Shown in pieces: positions 1 to 13,900 of a stretch of 64,000 nucleotides of DNA. A model generated the notes under the pieces. The model ran no database searches and was not told where the DNA came from. It saw only the letters and a list, made by a program, of their open reading frames with translations. The position numbers were made by a program, and so were the translations under genes. Within the stretch, counting starts at the first letter, position 1. The number at the start of each line of letters is the position of its first letter. The DNA is from Combretum micranthum (Eukaryota; Streptophyta; Magnoliopsida; Myrtales; Combretaceae), in contig JAMXBD010000582.1 of assembly GCA_024138025.1 (NCBI GenBank), positions 62,001-126,000 on the forward strand. The letters are read 5' to 3'.

Positions 1-3000
1 ATTTTATGTTTTGCCCATTAAAGGGGCTGAGGTGGTTTTAGGAGTGCAATGGCTTAAGCAGTTGGGTCCTGTTACCATTGACCACAACTCCTTAACATTG
101 GCATTTGATGACAAGGGTACTAAGGTGTCTCTATATGGTGAACATGCATTGCCAACAATAGTCACTGCCCATCAACTACAAAGAATGTTCTATATAAATG
201 TAGTGGCATATTGTTTTTCATTAGAGGCTCAGAAGGTAGATTCATCAACTCAATCCACCAATAACACAACTATTAAAGAGGTTTTGGGCAAATTTGCTAA
301 GATTTTTGAGACACCATCATCCTTGCCTCCTTTACGCCAAGTCCAACATAGAATTTTTTTTGGAAGATGGGACTAAACCTATAAATGTCAAGCCATATAA
401 GTATCCACATTTTCAGAAAAATGAAATTGTGAAGCAAGTGAGAGACATGTTGGCACAGGGTATCATCCGAGACAGTATCAGTCCTTTCTCTTCACCAGTG
501 TTATTGGTTAAGAAAAAGGATGGATCTTAGCGTTTTTGTATAGACTATTGTGCTTTAAATTAGGCCACCAGTAAGGATGAGTACCCAATACCTATAGTGG
601 ATGAACTTTTAGATGAGTTACATGGTGCTTCAATATTTTCTAAGCTGGATTTGCGATTTGGATACGTTCAGATTCGCATGCATGAAGAGGATATTGGGAA
701 AACAGTATTCAAAACCAATGAAGGACATTATGAGTTTCTTGTAATGCCTTTCGGATTGAGCAATGCTCCGGCTACATTCCAAGCCATTATGAATAATATT
801 TTCAAACCACATCTTAGAAAATTTGTTATAGTTTTCTTTGATGATATTTTGGTATATAGCTCATCAGTAGAATTACATGTTCAGCACTTGACAAGGGTAT
901 TTTAGATTTTACTTGAACATTAGTTTTACTTGAAGGAAAGTAAGTGTTCTTTTAGTCAACCAAAAATTGACTATTTAGGACACATAGTAAGCAGTAGTGG
1001 TGTTGAACCAGATCCTACCAAAGTTGAAGCTGTCAAAGCATGGCCTAGACCATTTACGGTAAAAGAATTGAGAGCTTTCTTAGGGTTATCAGGCTACTAT
1101 AGAAGGTTTATAAAAAACTATGCATCTATTGCTGGGCCACTCAATAACATGTTACAAAAAGACCATTTTTCATGGAGTCCAGATGTTGTTCAAGCTTTCA
1201 TACAGCTCAAGAATAAATTGTGTGTGGCTACTATCCTCAGATTACCGGATTTTTCTTAGCCTTTCACAGTAGAAATAGACGCTTCTGAGGCAGGAATTAG
1301 TGCTGCTCTTCTTCAGAACAATCAATCGGTTGCATATTTCAGTAGAAAACTCCCTATGCACTTACGAAAAGCTTCTACCTATGTCAGGGAGCTGTATGCA
1401 ATAGTGGAAGCTATGAGAAAGTGGCGACAGTACTTGTTGGGGTTCATTTTTCTGTTAAAACTGACCATTGTAGTTTGAAAGAGATCTTATCACAGACAAT
1501 TCAAACTCCAGAACAACACAAATATTTGTCTAAGTTGTTGGGCTATTCTTATTCCATCTCCTATAAATCTGGACAAGACAATGTTGTTGCTGACTCACTT
1601 TCTAGACAAATTGATGATTAGGCCAATTATTTCGCTATTTCGATGCCCAATTTTCAAATACTTGATGATCTTAAGCAAGAGTATGTGAACTTACCAGGTT
1701 TCCAATCTCTATTGTCTGACCTACAGAAGGGCAAAGCTATGAAGTGGGTAGTGCAGTGGAAGAATGACTTATTATATTATGGGACTCGGTTGTTTTTGGT
1801 GCCTCAATCTAAAGTCATTCCTCTTCTACTACAAGAGTTTCATAGTTCACTAGCTTCAGGTCATTTTGGTGTTCTTAAGACCTATAAACATCTCGCATCA
1901 GATTTCTTTTGGGAAGGTATGAAAAATGTGGAGAATTATATTCGAAATTGCACTATTTGTCAACAAGTCAAATATTTGACTAGATCACTAGCCAGCCTAT
2001 TACATCCTTTACCTATCCCTGAGCGAATGTGGGAAGATGTCAGCATGGACTTCATTACATCTCTCCCTAGCTCTTACGGGTCCACAGTAATATGTGTGGT
2101 AGTCGATCGACTATCCAAATACTGCCATCTCGGGTCGCTAAACTCTCACTTTACTGCTACTCATGTGGCAAATTTATTCATTCACATGGTCATCAAATTA
2201 CATGGTATTCCTCGCTCTATTGTTTCAGATAGGGACCTCATATTCACCAGCAAATTTTAGAAGGAACTGTTTCATCTTAGTGGAACTAAATTGCGCATGA
2301 GTAGTGCATACCTCCCCCAGTCAGATGGATAGACAGAAGTACTGAACCGAACTATTGAACACTATCTCAGGAGCTATTCCATGAATTATCCAAGGGACTA
2401 GGTTCGTTTCTTACCATGGGCAGAGTATGCCTACAATGTTTCTTATCATGAAGGAGCTAAACGTACCCCATTTGAATTGGTCTATGGAAGATCACCTCCT
2501 TCCATACCATTATATATCAGGGGAAGTTCAATGTTGGAAGTAGTTGATGAAGACCTAGTTCAAAGGGACACAGCTTTACAGATACTTCGGGACAATTTAG
2601 CTAAGGCACAGAATAAAATGAAGCAACTAGCAAATAAACATAGCACTAATGTATCTTTCGAGCTAGGAGACTTGGTCTATCTTAAACTTCATCCCTATAA
2701 ACAAAGGTCTTTGCGCACAGGGTTTCATAAACTTTCTAAAAGATATTATGGACCTTATCGAGTTATTAAGAAGGTGGGTACTGTGGCTTATCAACTAGAA
2801 CTTCCATCTCATGCTTCTATCCATGATGTTTTTCATGTTTCTTTACTAAAGAAGGCTAGGGGTGTCTCTCAACCTTCTCTGCAGTTGCCATCTGGTTCAG
2901 ATAGTGGTGTCACTATCATTCAACCACTCACAATTTTGGACATACAGGTTACTTCAATAAATGGCCAGTAGACTCGACAAGTTTTGGTTCAATGGGTAGG

Positions 3001-3150
3001 ATTACCCCAGAAGAGACAACCTGGGAAGATTTCATGCAATTCAAATAGACTTATCCAGATTTCAACCTTGCGGACAAGGTTGTTTTTCCAGATGAGGAGA
3101 AAAATGATACAATCAGTAGAAGTACACGTCATCACAAGAAGCCTAGCTAG
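1..3150 (+). pseudogene. Ty3/gypsy chromovirus polyprotein, 3' part, decayed
   Basis: Retrotransposon pol region, entered mid-protease at the window edge. Domains in order are: the C-terminal part of the aspartic protease (GVQWLKQLGPV, about 40-80), reverse transcriptase (about 390-1000, with the catalytic FFDDIL block near 834-852), RNase H (about 1265-1615), integrase with an HHCC zinc finger (HSSLASGHFGVLKTYKH then CTICQQ, about 1840-1970) and the catalytic Asp residues in SMDF and SDRD (about 2045 and 2230), and a chromodomain-like end (VLVQWVGLP, about 2980-3110), stopping at 3148-3150. It is broken by in-frame stops at about 528, 562, 903, 1258, 2258, 2329, 2400 and 2969, and by frame changes near 355 and 1430. 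The chromodomain makes it a chromovirus; the exact clade is uncertain. It is dead as a gene. Confidence 0.93.
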
Positions 3151-3163
3151 CTTAAAGACTATG

Positions 3164-3538
3164 TGTAACATAATTTACATACAGATTACCGGTTGTAATA
3201 ATAAGATATAGGAACGGATCTCAAACAGATTGTAAACAGCATAACAAACATCACACTGTAAAATAAACGAAACATGAAAAAGGATGAGTTATCCTCCTGA
3301 TCATGTTGAGTCTTGTGTAAGATTGGAGAGTGGCTTCTCAAAATAGCCAAGAACACCTGCACACACTCGAAACACATAAACACAGAGAGTTAGTTAGAGA
3401 GAGTTAGAATCCCTAATTTAGAAAGAGGGATAGAAGAGAGAGGTGTGAGACTTACGAATGAGTTCTATCGAGAGGGAGAGTGAGCGTATTCGTTTGAGGG
3501 TTATAACTGGCTGGGCTTAATCATAGCCAGGTCCATCA
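3164..3538 (+). mobile_element. Probable 3' LTR of the chromovirus
   Basis: The stretch follows the polyprotein stop and precedes sequence that clearly belongs to repeat family A, so it should hold the 3' LTR. A TG start (TGTAACATAA) and a CA end (GGTCCATCA) can be chosen, but there is no convincing polypurine tract before the start. The 5' LTR is outside the window, so the boundaries cannot be checked by comparison. Confidence 0.4.
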
Positions 3539-4038
3539 TAGAGTGTAAGAATAGGTTGTAAGAAAAAGTAAAGATAGTGAAATAGTAATGAATAATAGAA
3601 ATGGTACTATGAATAGCAAACTAGACAATTAAAATACCGACAGTAAAAAAAATATACGTAAACAAGCAATATCTGATTTTTTAGTTACCGAAAAATTTTA
3701 AAACTGATATTTTTGAAATCCTTATATTTTTACGAGTCTAATGATATTATCGGAATATTTTCACTAATTTACTTGTCGAGATCCTAATTTTAGAAACTGA
3801 TCTTGTTTAGGTTCGAAATGAATTAAATTTTAGCAAATCTGATCTTTTAAACTTTTTTATATAATTCCGAACTATAATTCAAAATTATCTCATTTTTATT
3901 GTTCCTAGGTTTCGTACGCGGGATTACCGTATCTAGATATACTAGACTTAACATAGAATTGGGTTGACTTTAAGGTTCCAGTTTGACTTCCGATTCTTAA
4001 GGTTTACTTATATTTACCTTAAAATCTAAGGACTTACA
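3539..4038 (-). mobile_element. Family A long-LTR fragment (terminal 500 bp), host of the chromovirus insertion
   Basis: The segment closely parallels the ends of the other family A copies, for example 37530-38010. It has the GTAAGAAAAAGTAAAGATAG block, then the TTAGTTACCGAAAAATT block, then the GGGATTACCG block, and ends at GGACTTACA. Its other half lies to the left of the chromovirus, outside the window. Strand is given by the TATA/leader orientation of full copies. Confidence 0.7.
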
Positions 4039-4890
4039 ACTAGAATGATTGTCTCTCTATTACTTAGAATTTCCAAAATAATGTACAAAAGAATAGAATT
4101 TAAGAGAGAAAAATTAATTTGTTTATTTGCAAATGAAAGCTTTCAAAAGTTATAAACAGGTTATCTGAATCTCCAAAGCAAAGCATATATATAGTCTTCA
4201 AAAACTTAAATATCCGTTGAAGATAACGTCTAACAGACGACAACAATTAATGCGCACAACGATCGAATTTAATAGTTCACTGGCTCGCAAATTTATAGGC
4301 TTCACATATTGCGCCTTAAATTCTTCTTCTTCGCACCTTTGTCATGCCGTAGATCTTGGGCTCGACTGCCTCTGTGTTTTGATCCATAGGATCGGCTCGA
4401 CAATGTTATCCTTGCTAACATAAAAACAAAACACACAAGGCACACATATACAAATATCTTGATTTATGTTTTTCTTTTTATAAACTATCAACTATATTTA
4501 AGAGTGTTTATAATATCTTTCTATAACTTTTGCTCTCATCAAAATTATGTATAAAATAATTTATTTTAAAAAAAATCAAATGCAAGATCAACAAAGAAGA
4601 AAGGATTTAGCTACCCTTCATACATTTACTAAAAAGTATTCATTCCCTCATTTACTTCTCTACGTACCCACTCTTCCTTTCTTTCTCCCTTTCTTTCTTT
4701 TCATTAGGAGTTCCATTTAATTCACACATAATTTCTTTTTGGCTAAAGCTTTCTTGACCTATGTAACAACCTTTCAATCAATAATCTCGAATTTGTCACC
4801 TAATTTAACAGACGTTATCCTCTTAAAGGAGGGCATCCTTCATACTTACTTACAAGAGTCAATACAGCTTTCTTAAATCAAAGTGATTTA
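4039..4890. other. Intergenic stretch, no gene recognised
   Basis: AT-rich sequence with no supported coding region. A degenerate block of about 80 bp at 4765-4850 (around ATTTGTCACCTAATTTAACAG) resembles 5265-5340 (CTTGTCACTCAATTCAATAG). This hints at an old repeat on both sides of the MITE. Confidence 0.4.
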
Positions 4891-5123
4891 GGGTCTGTTT
4901 GTTTTGGTTTTTTTCGGGTAGATACAGACACTTTTTCAAGTTTTTTTTCTAATAAATTATTTATCAAGAAATAGATATAGATAAAAAAAAGTTGACAGTT
5001 CTCATCAAAAGATCAAATAGAACAAATATAGATAAAATTTAGATGCAAATCGGATATATTTTGCATATATCATTTTAAAAAAGATACAGATACAGATGAA
5101 AAACAGACAATCCAAACAGACCC
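4891..5123. mobile_element. Tourist-like (PIF/Harbinger) MITE
   Basis: A 233-bp non-coding element. Its terminal inverted repeats are GGGTCTGTTTG at 4891-4901 and CAAACAGACCC at 5113-5123, and it is flanked by the trinucleotide TTA on both sides (4888-4890 and 5124-5126). A TTA/TAA target duplication with GGGTCTGTTTG-type ends is the hallmark of Tourist-like MITEs. Its transposase would be supplied by a PIF/Harbinger element elsewhere. Confidence 0.88.
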
Positions 5124-5126
5124 TTA

Positions 5127-7225
5127 ATTAGTATGCAGTAGGCCAAACGACCTTAAGCTACTGTGTTTTAAAGAGAACCCACTGAACATCCATCAATGTA
5201 GTTCAATTTGCTATTAAGCTAATTTTGGTTAAGTTTTCTCAAACTTTTGTCGCATCCCTTATGGTGAGAATTTCAATCGATGATTCCAACCTTGTCACTC
5301 AATTCAATAGATATTATTTCCTAAATAGGGCACCCTACAAGCTAGGTCACTTGAGAATGAGGCCCACTACTAATCTTTCATTTTAATCTCATTTGGTTTA
5401 TTTTAATTACTCCCAATTCATTTCTCTTTTTTTTATTATTATTTTTAAAGAATAAGAATGATAGAACATCAAGTAACAACATTCATTTTTTCTTTCATTA
5501 GAAATTATAATCCTCCTAATCTTTCTACGGAATGAGCAAAATTTAAAGTAAACTTAAAAGGAAAAAAAAAATGAGCTCTCACTTAGACGACCTCAATCTA
5601 ATTCCAACCTTAAAATAAAGTTTAAATAACAAGTAATTTTGCTTCACTAAGATTAGGGACCGGTTGCTTTACCTCAAATCACTAATGATGAGACGAAAAA
5701 AACCGAGCCCCAGGAAAGAATACCAAGTTAAGGAAATCGATGGAAAGCACCCCACTCAATCCATGATGAGAAGGGCCCCTGTCATTCTTATTAGACACTT
5801 GGCACATGCTCATAGCTTCCAAGCTAGATGTTGTGAAATTTTTAATATAGGGATTCACTTCACCACTCGATCCCAAAACCGCACAAGTGGCCATAAATAC
5901 TAGTGTTATTTAACTTTAGTAATGTATAGTATATACAAAAACAAGAGCGTTAAATTAAACAAACAAAAATAATAATTTCCTTATAATTTTTTTTTTTACC
6001 AAGTTGTTTTTCTTTAAGATACAAAGTAATATTTTGATAGCCTAAATGAAACATCAAGGTTTTTCTTAAGTATCAAATCCCCAAATTTATGAGAAACTTC
6101 ATGCAAAAACTTAGGATGGGGATCAATTTGAACTTATCAATAGTAATAATAACCCTTATTACTTTCAATCCCTTCTTCAATAGTTTGAGTTAGACATTGC
6201 CTTTAGTGTCTCAATTAAGCACCAACAAATTAAAAGAAAAAATAAAAAGAAAAGACACTAGGACTTCCAAAGCTATAATTTGGCAAAGAAACTTTATTCT
6301 AGTGAATAGCATGTATGCAAGCATAAGGTTGCAATAGTCTTCAAAATAATCTTGGAGTTCTTGCAATTAGGTTACTACACAAAACTCGTACCTAAAAAAG
6401 TCCAAGCAAAAACAAAAAAAAGGTGAAAGAAGAAAGATAAAAGTCGACAAAAAAGTTAAGACCATCCTACACAATTGCCTTGCAAAACTATCACCAATGC
6501 GCTCTTTGCTCGAAGGATTACTTCCTTTTAAGAGAGATTTCATTTTTGAATTTAGAAAAGAATTGCGTGGATTACATTCCTAATATTGTTTTATTGTTCA
6601 ATAACACCTAGATATGACTTATATGTTACTTAAATTAATATAATATTATCTACTCAAATAGTTTAGCTTACTTTGATAAATATAATGCCACCTGATTGAA
6701 TCATTTTAAATTATTGTTCTATGTTATGTAACCAATTCCACATAATAGTAGTAAGATTATGCAATAAATAGAAACGTCTAAAATACTTCAAAATTGATCA
6801 GTGATCCAAGTAATTAATTCTTCATTAATTAAGAGTTGGGGACAAACAAAATCAATCACTAATAGATTAGTTTTGCTTAAGCCCATAAGCCGATTTAAAC
6901 CTAAATAAATATTTAGATAACTTGGATCTTAATAAAACAAATGATGTAATTACTTGTTAGAGTGCTTAACCAAGGACTTAATGTAGACGATGAGTTAAAA
7001 TCCAAAATAAATAATCCGCAAACTCATCAACCCTAAAAATTAAATTGTTTCGCTATCTAAATCATATACTTCTATGAGAATAATTCATTAAGCACGGGCT
7101 TGGATATAACACCTAAACTTGTACAATTTCACAAATAGATCTAGATTGATTTGACAAATTTATTAATAGTATCAAGTTTTGCTTGAAAGCATATTTGTAT
7201 TCAGAAAAGATGCATAACTGAACTA
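5127..7225. other. Intergenic stretch, no gene recognised
   Basis: About 2.1 kb of AT-rich sequence between the MITE and the 3' end of the kelch gene. Short open frames occur on both strands at 5664-5903, but neither shows a recognisable motif or splice context. The left margin near 5265-5340 resembles 4765-4850. Nothing else is supported. Confidence 0.4.
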
Positions 7226-7985
7226 TGCTAAAATCCCCAGCACCGCCAAGAGAAACAGATAGTCATAGTACAGGATGAAAGCCTTATAAGCAGGGTGAAA
7301 AGGAAATCTAGCTCTTCAAGTTCCTACAGTGCAACTGCAGCTTCATCTCTTAAATTTTTTTCTGCTATAGTAATTACAGAGTTAAGGTCTTTTTAAGGAT
7401 GAGTATTTGAATGCTAAAATTAAAATAACACACGACCGCCAGCAAAGCACAGGTGTAGGGCACTAGACAGCTTCATATACAGAACAGCATGCTCTTAAGA
7501 GAACTGTAATCCTCAAACAGATAAAAATATAACAGCTGAAATGAAATAAATCCAAATACACAGGAAATTCTCTATTGAAATAAGGCACCTACTAGTACAG
7601 CCGAGGGGGATAAGATGGCAACATGAGAATAAACAGATAAGAGCAAGCATAAGACAGGCAGGACACGATATTCAGAAATGAAAAGAATAGGGAAAGCAAT
7701 GGATGGGTATACAGTCCATGGATAAATCACAACAAATTGGCTATGGAGACAAAAAGATCTTGCGGTAACTTCGTTTCAGGTAAAAGATACTGCCCTAACT
7801 GTGGAGAAATGCCAAATACTTTGAGATTTGCCCATTTGAAAAATTGGCCACATGTAAGAATGTAGAAATGGTGGCTGGTATGATCTGACTGATCATCACT
7901 GCACCAACCTTTGTCCAGACAAATAAAAAATCCGGATGCATATGGCAATCCATCCATAAAATACTGATCTTGCAAGCTTCATGAA
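7140..7985 (-). other. Probable 3' untranslated region of the kelch gene
   Basis: Sequence downstream of the TAG stop at 7988-7986 contains no other coding signal. A minus-strand AATAAA (plus-strand TTTATT at 7159-7164) is the best poly(A) signal seen, about 820 bases past the stop. The end is inferred. Confidence 0.3.
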
Positions 7986-10900
7986 CTATGTGGATTTGCC
8001 AGATAACCAGTTCAGTAACCCCCCAGAACCTTGCCTCGTAGCTGCTGTAGCAGGTTCCATATTTTGTTCCCACTCAGATTTCTGTGTTCGGAGAACCTGA
8101 ACCTCATTTTCAATCGATTGAAAAGATTGCAGCATGCTTTGTAGTTCTGTGATTTGAGCCTGCAGCATCATCATGAAATAGGTGGCACCTCAACCCAGTG
8201 ATAGCTCAATTACACAGTATGAACTATGTTGTGATGGCTATTACTACTACTATGAATAATAATAATAGTTAAAAAAAGAAATAGAAACCTCCAATTTGAA
8301 GCATCTCGATCTTTCAGCCACCAGTTGACCTTGGACAGAGAGGAGTTCCTAAAAAATGGGAAAAAGATTGAGGAAAGAAAAATATTACATCATGTATAGA
8401 TGCATAATCACAAACTATCAACCTCTGCATATTGCAGACAAATTTACCTTTGACAAGTCAGCATGTGTAGTATTGACTTCATCAATCTTGTCCCTCAGTC
8501 TAGAGTTTCCCTCTTTTACTTCTGAGAGCGATGATTCCAACACTTTCACATCTGCTCTGATAGCATCAATCTCTACTGTAATATCATATTTAGAAGTGCC
8601 ATCCAACTTATCAGCTAAGTCCAGCTTTTCAGATTTTGACAGTGCATAGGCAGAAGTAACTGACGCTGCAGCCGCTGCTGCTGCTGGTGATTGAAATATC
8701 TTGGGACGAGAAGAATCTCTTGGCTTTGGTTTCATGACAAAAATCTAGTCCGCATAACATAGAGTGAAACCAAACAGGAAAATATATATAAAAAAAAAAA
8801 AAAAATAAGTCCACATAAGATAAAGTGAAACCAACTAGAGGAAATAAAAAATAAGAAAAAATAAAATGAAAAAGGGGTCATATTGGCAATCATGATGACA
8901 ATAAGCAGAAAACCAGTCCATATATTCATACCAAGTGGTTAGCTTTAATGTTCTCACGATGGCTTTGACAAAGGGTTTCCTTTAAAGGAAAAAGAGAAAT
9001 TTTTGACATGCTGTATAAACTGGCCCCATTAGGAATACCTTGATAAATTTTGTGATAGAAATATAGATATTTCCAATCCACTGATTTATGCTTTTTAAAG
9101 GATATTGTCAAATATATTCTTATCTCTTGTTTAGAAAAGTGAAGATTGGCATAAATAATGTTCATGGGATCAAAATATCCTCTCCCAAAGATCACTTAAT
9201 TAAGAGAATCAAAGGTCCATTTTGCAATTAGCTCCATACTCAAGCCCATAACAACTTGATATCAAAACCAATGGTCAATCATTCCAACAATAATTTACTG
9301 CATTTCTTCAACAGGAATCAAGATGCATGAGAACACCAGGATCTTGCCGAGTGGAAGGGTCAGCAAGACAAACTTTTGAGATTCATATTAACAAAAGCAG
9401 CACAACCAAACAAGCTGATGACCCATTTGCAGCCTTTCTGGCATGCCTCCAACACATTCCCACTGGAATGCTGCCCAATCAGGCTTGATCAACTTATGTA
9501 CAATACTAGAGTGATCCACTTATACACAACTTTGCCCTACACTACATGCAGAGAAATGCAGCTTGCAATTAATTGATATGGAACAACAGATCTCAATTTA
9601 GACCCAACCCATGCTCTTCCACCACTCCGCGATCAACTTGCCAGACCCATTGTAGACATGATACCCAGCTCAACTCTACCATGAACAGTACCCAGGTAAG
9701 GCATTTTTATCACGAGTTGAATTAAATCATGTCCAGATCAGTGACCCAAGATTATTATGTGATGTACTAAGTAAACTTTCCCACAAGGATTAGGATAATT
9801 TACTAAGAGATTACTCAAGCACAATAATCAACCACTAAAAGCGGGGAATAATCTTAGGAATATCTTACACTGAGTTTGGCACAGGGGAAGGAATTAAGAA
9901 GAAAAGAATGTGGGAGGAACGATTATGAAGAGAAGGAATTGTGGAAATATTTAGCTCCTTCCAAGTATTAGGATAACAAAAAGAAGGAAAATAAAAGGAA
10001 TTTTAATTATTATTAATTATGAAATAAGGTATACATAAATTACTAATGCTCCTAATAACATTTATATAATAAATTTATAGGTGGGAAATCTGCAAATGTA
10101 TAGATTGTATTACAAAGTAGAGGTACTTTGAAGAAACAAAATGTTATACCTTTATTAAAGACAAACTACTGGTACTTCAAGATTTTAAACAGCATAGGGG
10201 GTTGGGGCAGAGAATTGTTTTTGGAGGGCCCAAGGGAAAATTTCCTTCCCCAATTCCATCCCCTCCCCTTCTCCTTCCCATTCCAAACAAGGGAAAAGTA
10301 CTCTTTTTCCCTTTAAATTCTTCCCCTCCCTTTCTTTCCCTGGACCCAAACATGGTGCTAGGGTATCTAGAAAAACAAGCATTGGAAGACGCCAATATAT
10401 AGACTAAAACAAAACTAAAAATGCCCCAATTTTGATGCAGGACAGGTGAAAAAATCCAGTAAATACAGATATTTTATTATGGGGGGAATGATCTGCAGAG
10501 AAACCACAATAATAGAAAGGCTATTATACCTCAAATTATCAGCATTACATAAAAATTTTAGCTAACCTAGTTGATGAGCATCTGTCTCCTAGTAAAAAGT
10601 GAAAAAAGCAACTTGAGAGTAGCTAACTATATAACTGCCATTGAAACTAGTCCTTTGGATGAAGTTCAGATCACCATTTTAATTTCAGCCAACGCTGAAT
10701 GTGACCTTACATGCCATTCACATGTCAAAATAGCAGTTCAGTTAAGGTCCAGTCCTAATAGTTATATTTTTTCCCCAAACAGTGTCTGGACATGTTCATA
10801 GAGATTATAGTTATGACAAAACCAAGCAACAATAATTATTTTTGAAATTTTCTCACTCAGTTCACCAACTAACATAGCCATATATTTATAACATGTGTGC

Positions 10901-13900
10901 AACATTCTGCTGAGAAAAAGTGTTAAAAGACATCGTATTATTAAATAAAAATCATGGGAGTACCTCATTTTGATATTTGCCATTATACCCGCCAAAGGCA
11001 ACCAAAAGCTTCTCCCCAGCAATGAGTGCAGAGCAAATGCTAAGTCCCTGTTTCAATTCATGATTACACACAATCATCAACCAAAGAGTAAACAAACCTG
11101 TTTAATAACATAAAGTTAATATGCGAAGATGTCGATATTGAATATGATAATAGGAGGGAAACGTAATTTCCCTAAATACCAATGTTATCAAGCTGCTTTC
11201 CCATTAATTTCTCCAATATCTTCATCAATATCTAGTGAATATTAATGGTTCATAGAAGAACAGTCATTTCTCAGCCCTCCAAAACTACATTTCTCCACTT
11301 CCTATGAACTTACATATTAGGAAAAAGAATTCCTTCAGAGAGCACCATCACTTGACAAGTTACATATATAAGGCAATGCTTGTATCTTGATTTCTTAAAA
11401 TCATGAAACTTGAACCACCTCTACAATCAAATAGCATGTTGTGCAATATATTTATTCCGCAGCCCACAAAGCTAGACACAAGATCTAATTTATACTCCAG
11501 GACCAGAGAGCTTGCCCCTAAAATTTAGAACTGCAACTATTATTTCAACATACACAAAAAGGAAAACTCATGATGCCAATTTTGATACTCTTTACATTTG
11601 AAACAAAGCTTATACCAACTGAAGTCAAAATTTGTATGATCTTACAAAGACAGTGACTGATATGAAAAGGCAAAAAGTAAAGGAAAAAGCACCAAAAATA
11701 ACAACCTCACTAGCAAGCGGGTCTCTTTCATTGACAGATGCCAACTTTGACAAGACTAATTTTGACATATTCAAGACAAAAGTTTCTGAGCAACCTGTTG
11801 GAACATCAAAAGAAAACCACGTTTTCTAAAGGAACGGCAGAAAAAGAAAGGAAAGCCAAGTGTTAAAAAATAAAAATTTCCAAATACCACTTCTGTTATC
11901 TCCACCACCAACAATATACCAGTTCTCCCCAATCGCAACACCAGCATGGCCTGCCCGAGGGGTAACCATATCACCTTGAATTTCAGGTTTGGACCATTCC
12001 TTCTGCAATAGTCAAGCGAATTCAGAATTAACAATAATAAAAAAAGAGACTACACTGGCAATGTCTACTTTCTGTCTTTGCTTCAAAAGTTGCTCTTCCC
12101 TTACATTTGGGACAAAAGACATAACAGCAAATGAAAAAGTCAACACCACAGATGATCAGGATATCCCAATGCAAACTGTGCCAGATCTTGCTGTTTTCCT
12201 AGAGAAACAAGGCAACTTAACTTGAAAAACATGCTTCACTAAATCCTCATGCCTATCACAAAATCCCTCTGTGTCGTTAGGTGAGTATCACCAAGAGCAC
12301 CGAACTGATGGAAGAATGAAGAACACCATCTTAATGACAGGTCTCCCTTTCGACCAGACTTTTTGATTAAAAACCACATTTCATTAAGATAAAGTTGAAG
12401 TTCACTCATAAGGCCAGAAACTCTGAAAATGAACCTTCCCTCATCATGTAATAAGACATTAGTAGAATAACTTGAAAGATACAATTGTAGTTGGATATTC
12501 TCAAACTATGGTACTCACAGTCTGCAAGTCCAGTATGTATATATCGTTGAAAAAAACTGAATGTGAGCATCCACCAAAAACTAGAAGGTAACAGTCTCCA
12601 TGCACGGTTGCTACATGGTCAAATCTGGGAGCCGGAGGTGTCTGCCTATCAATACCAAAAAGTTACGAAGTGGAACTTATCTGAAAACAGTTAATAGGAG
12701 GTTGCAATTCACACAATACATACGTTGCCTCAACAACTTCCCAAGTCATTGTCTCTAGATCTAGAACATGAACATCATTGAGCAACTTCCTTTTCCTGTC
12801 CTCTCCACCAAATATAATCAATTTAGAACCCACCACAGTGGCTGAATGTCCCCCACGTGCTACCTGAGAAATTATAAAATGAGACACAGAAACTACATGT
12901 TATGAAGCAGGAGAGGAAAATTAAATAAAAGGAGGAGAGTGGAGGGGGGTGTGTGTGTTTGCTTGCTTGCTATCTGGGGGTAAATTGTGATTGAACCAGC
13001 TATATGTGGGCACTAAATAAACAATGCCTGTAGACCCATGCCCTAGGGCATGGTGGGATTTGAAATCAAGAAGAAGAGGAAGATAACCAAAAAGCAATCT
13101 GGTTTTCACTGCCCTCCATTCAAAATATGTACATAAGAATCTGAGAAAGTGATAAATGCAAAAATATTAAAATAAGTAATGGAAAATACCTACAGAAAAA
13201 GAAATAATTTTTCCGCATTACAGCTAACAAGATATGGCTTGCTAGTTTGCTATTCACAGGTTTTGTTCCTAATTTTTTTTTTTTTTTTCTTTTTGGGGGG
13301 TTGGGCGCAGTGGGGGAAGAGGAGGGAATGAGGGGGTCTTTTGTTTAAAATTACTCACAGGTATGTTTCCAAAGGTCTCGACAAAGCCACAAAGTTGCTG
13401 TTCCAGATCGATGAACCTCACTGCAAGAACGTGGATTAAAATATCAAAGCTGAAAGGCCATGTCATAGAAGAATTTGCTTGATCATAACAAAGAATACCT
13501 TGCATGCTGTCTGAAGAGCTTCTAGAATGCCCCCCAATGAGTAGAAGTTTGTTCTGCCAGTGGACCTGCAAAAATGCATGTTAAATATCCCCATGGTTGG
13601 CCAAATCAATGTCAAACAAGACATGCCAAGACATAGCACAAATAATTGCCAAGAAAAGATCTTACCACAACATGACCTGAGATAGATAGTATGTTTACAT
13701 AAGATCCTTCCCCAGAGTTTGGTTCTGCTTCCAATTTGACTCCAGACCATGTTAACATGTTAAAATCAAAGACCTTCAAAAGAAACTTAAGAGAGTTATA
13801 CAACCATCACAATTTATTTGAAATATCAGGAGAGGGTAATAGTGAGTTCGTACCTGAACATCAGATAGGTATCGACCATTGCGGCTCCCACCAATTATGT

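Noticed and set aside
8356..8649. Plus-strand open frame of 97 codons
   Set aside because: It is the antisense shadow of the coiled-coil exon 8744-8448 of the kelch gene.
10177..10402. Overlapping open frames on both strands
   Set aside because: They arise from purine/pyrimidine-biased GGGAA/TTCCC sequence inside the possible MITE-like insert; no protein motif or splice context.
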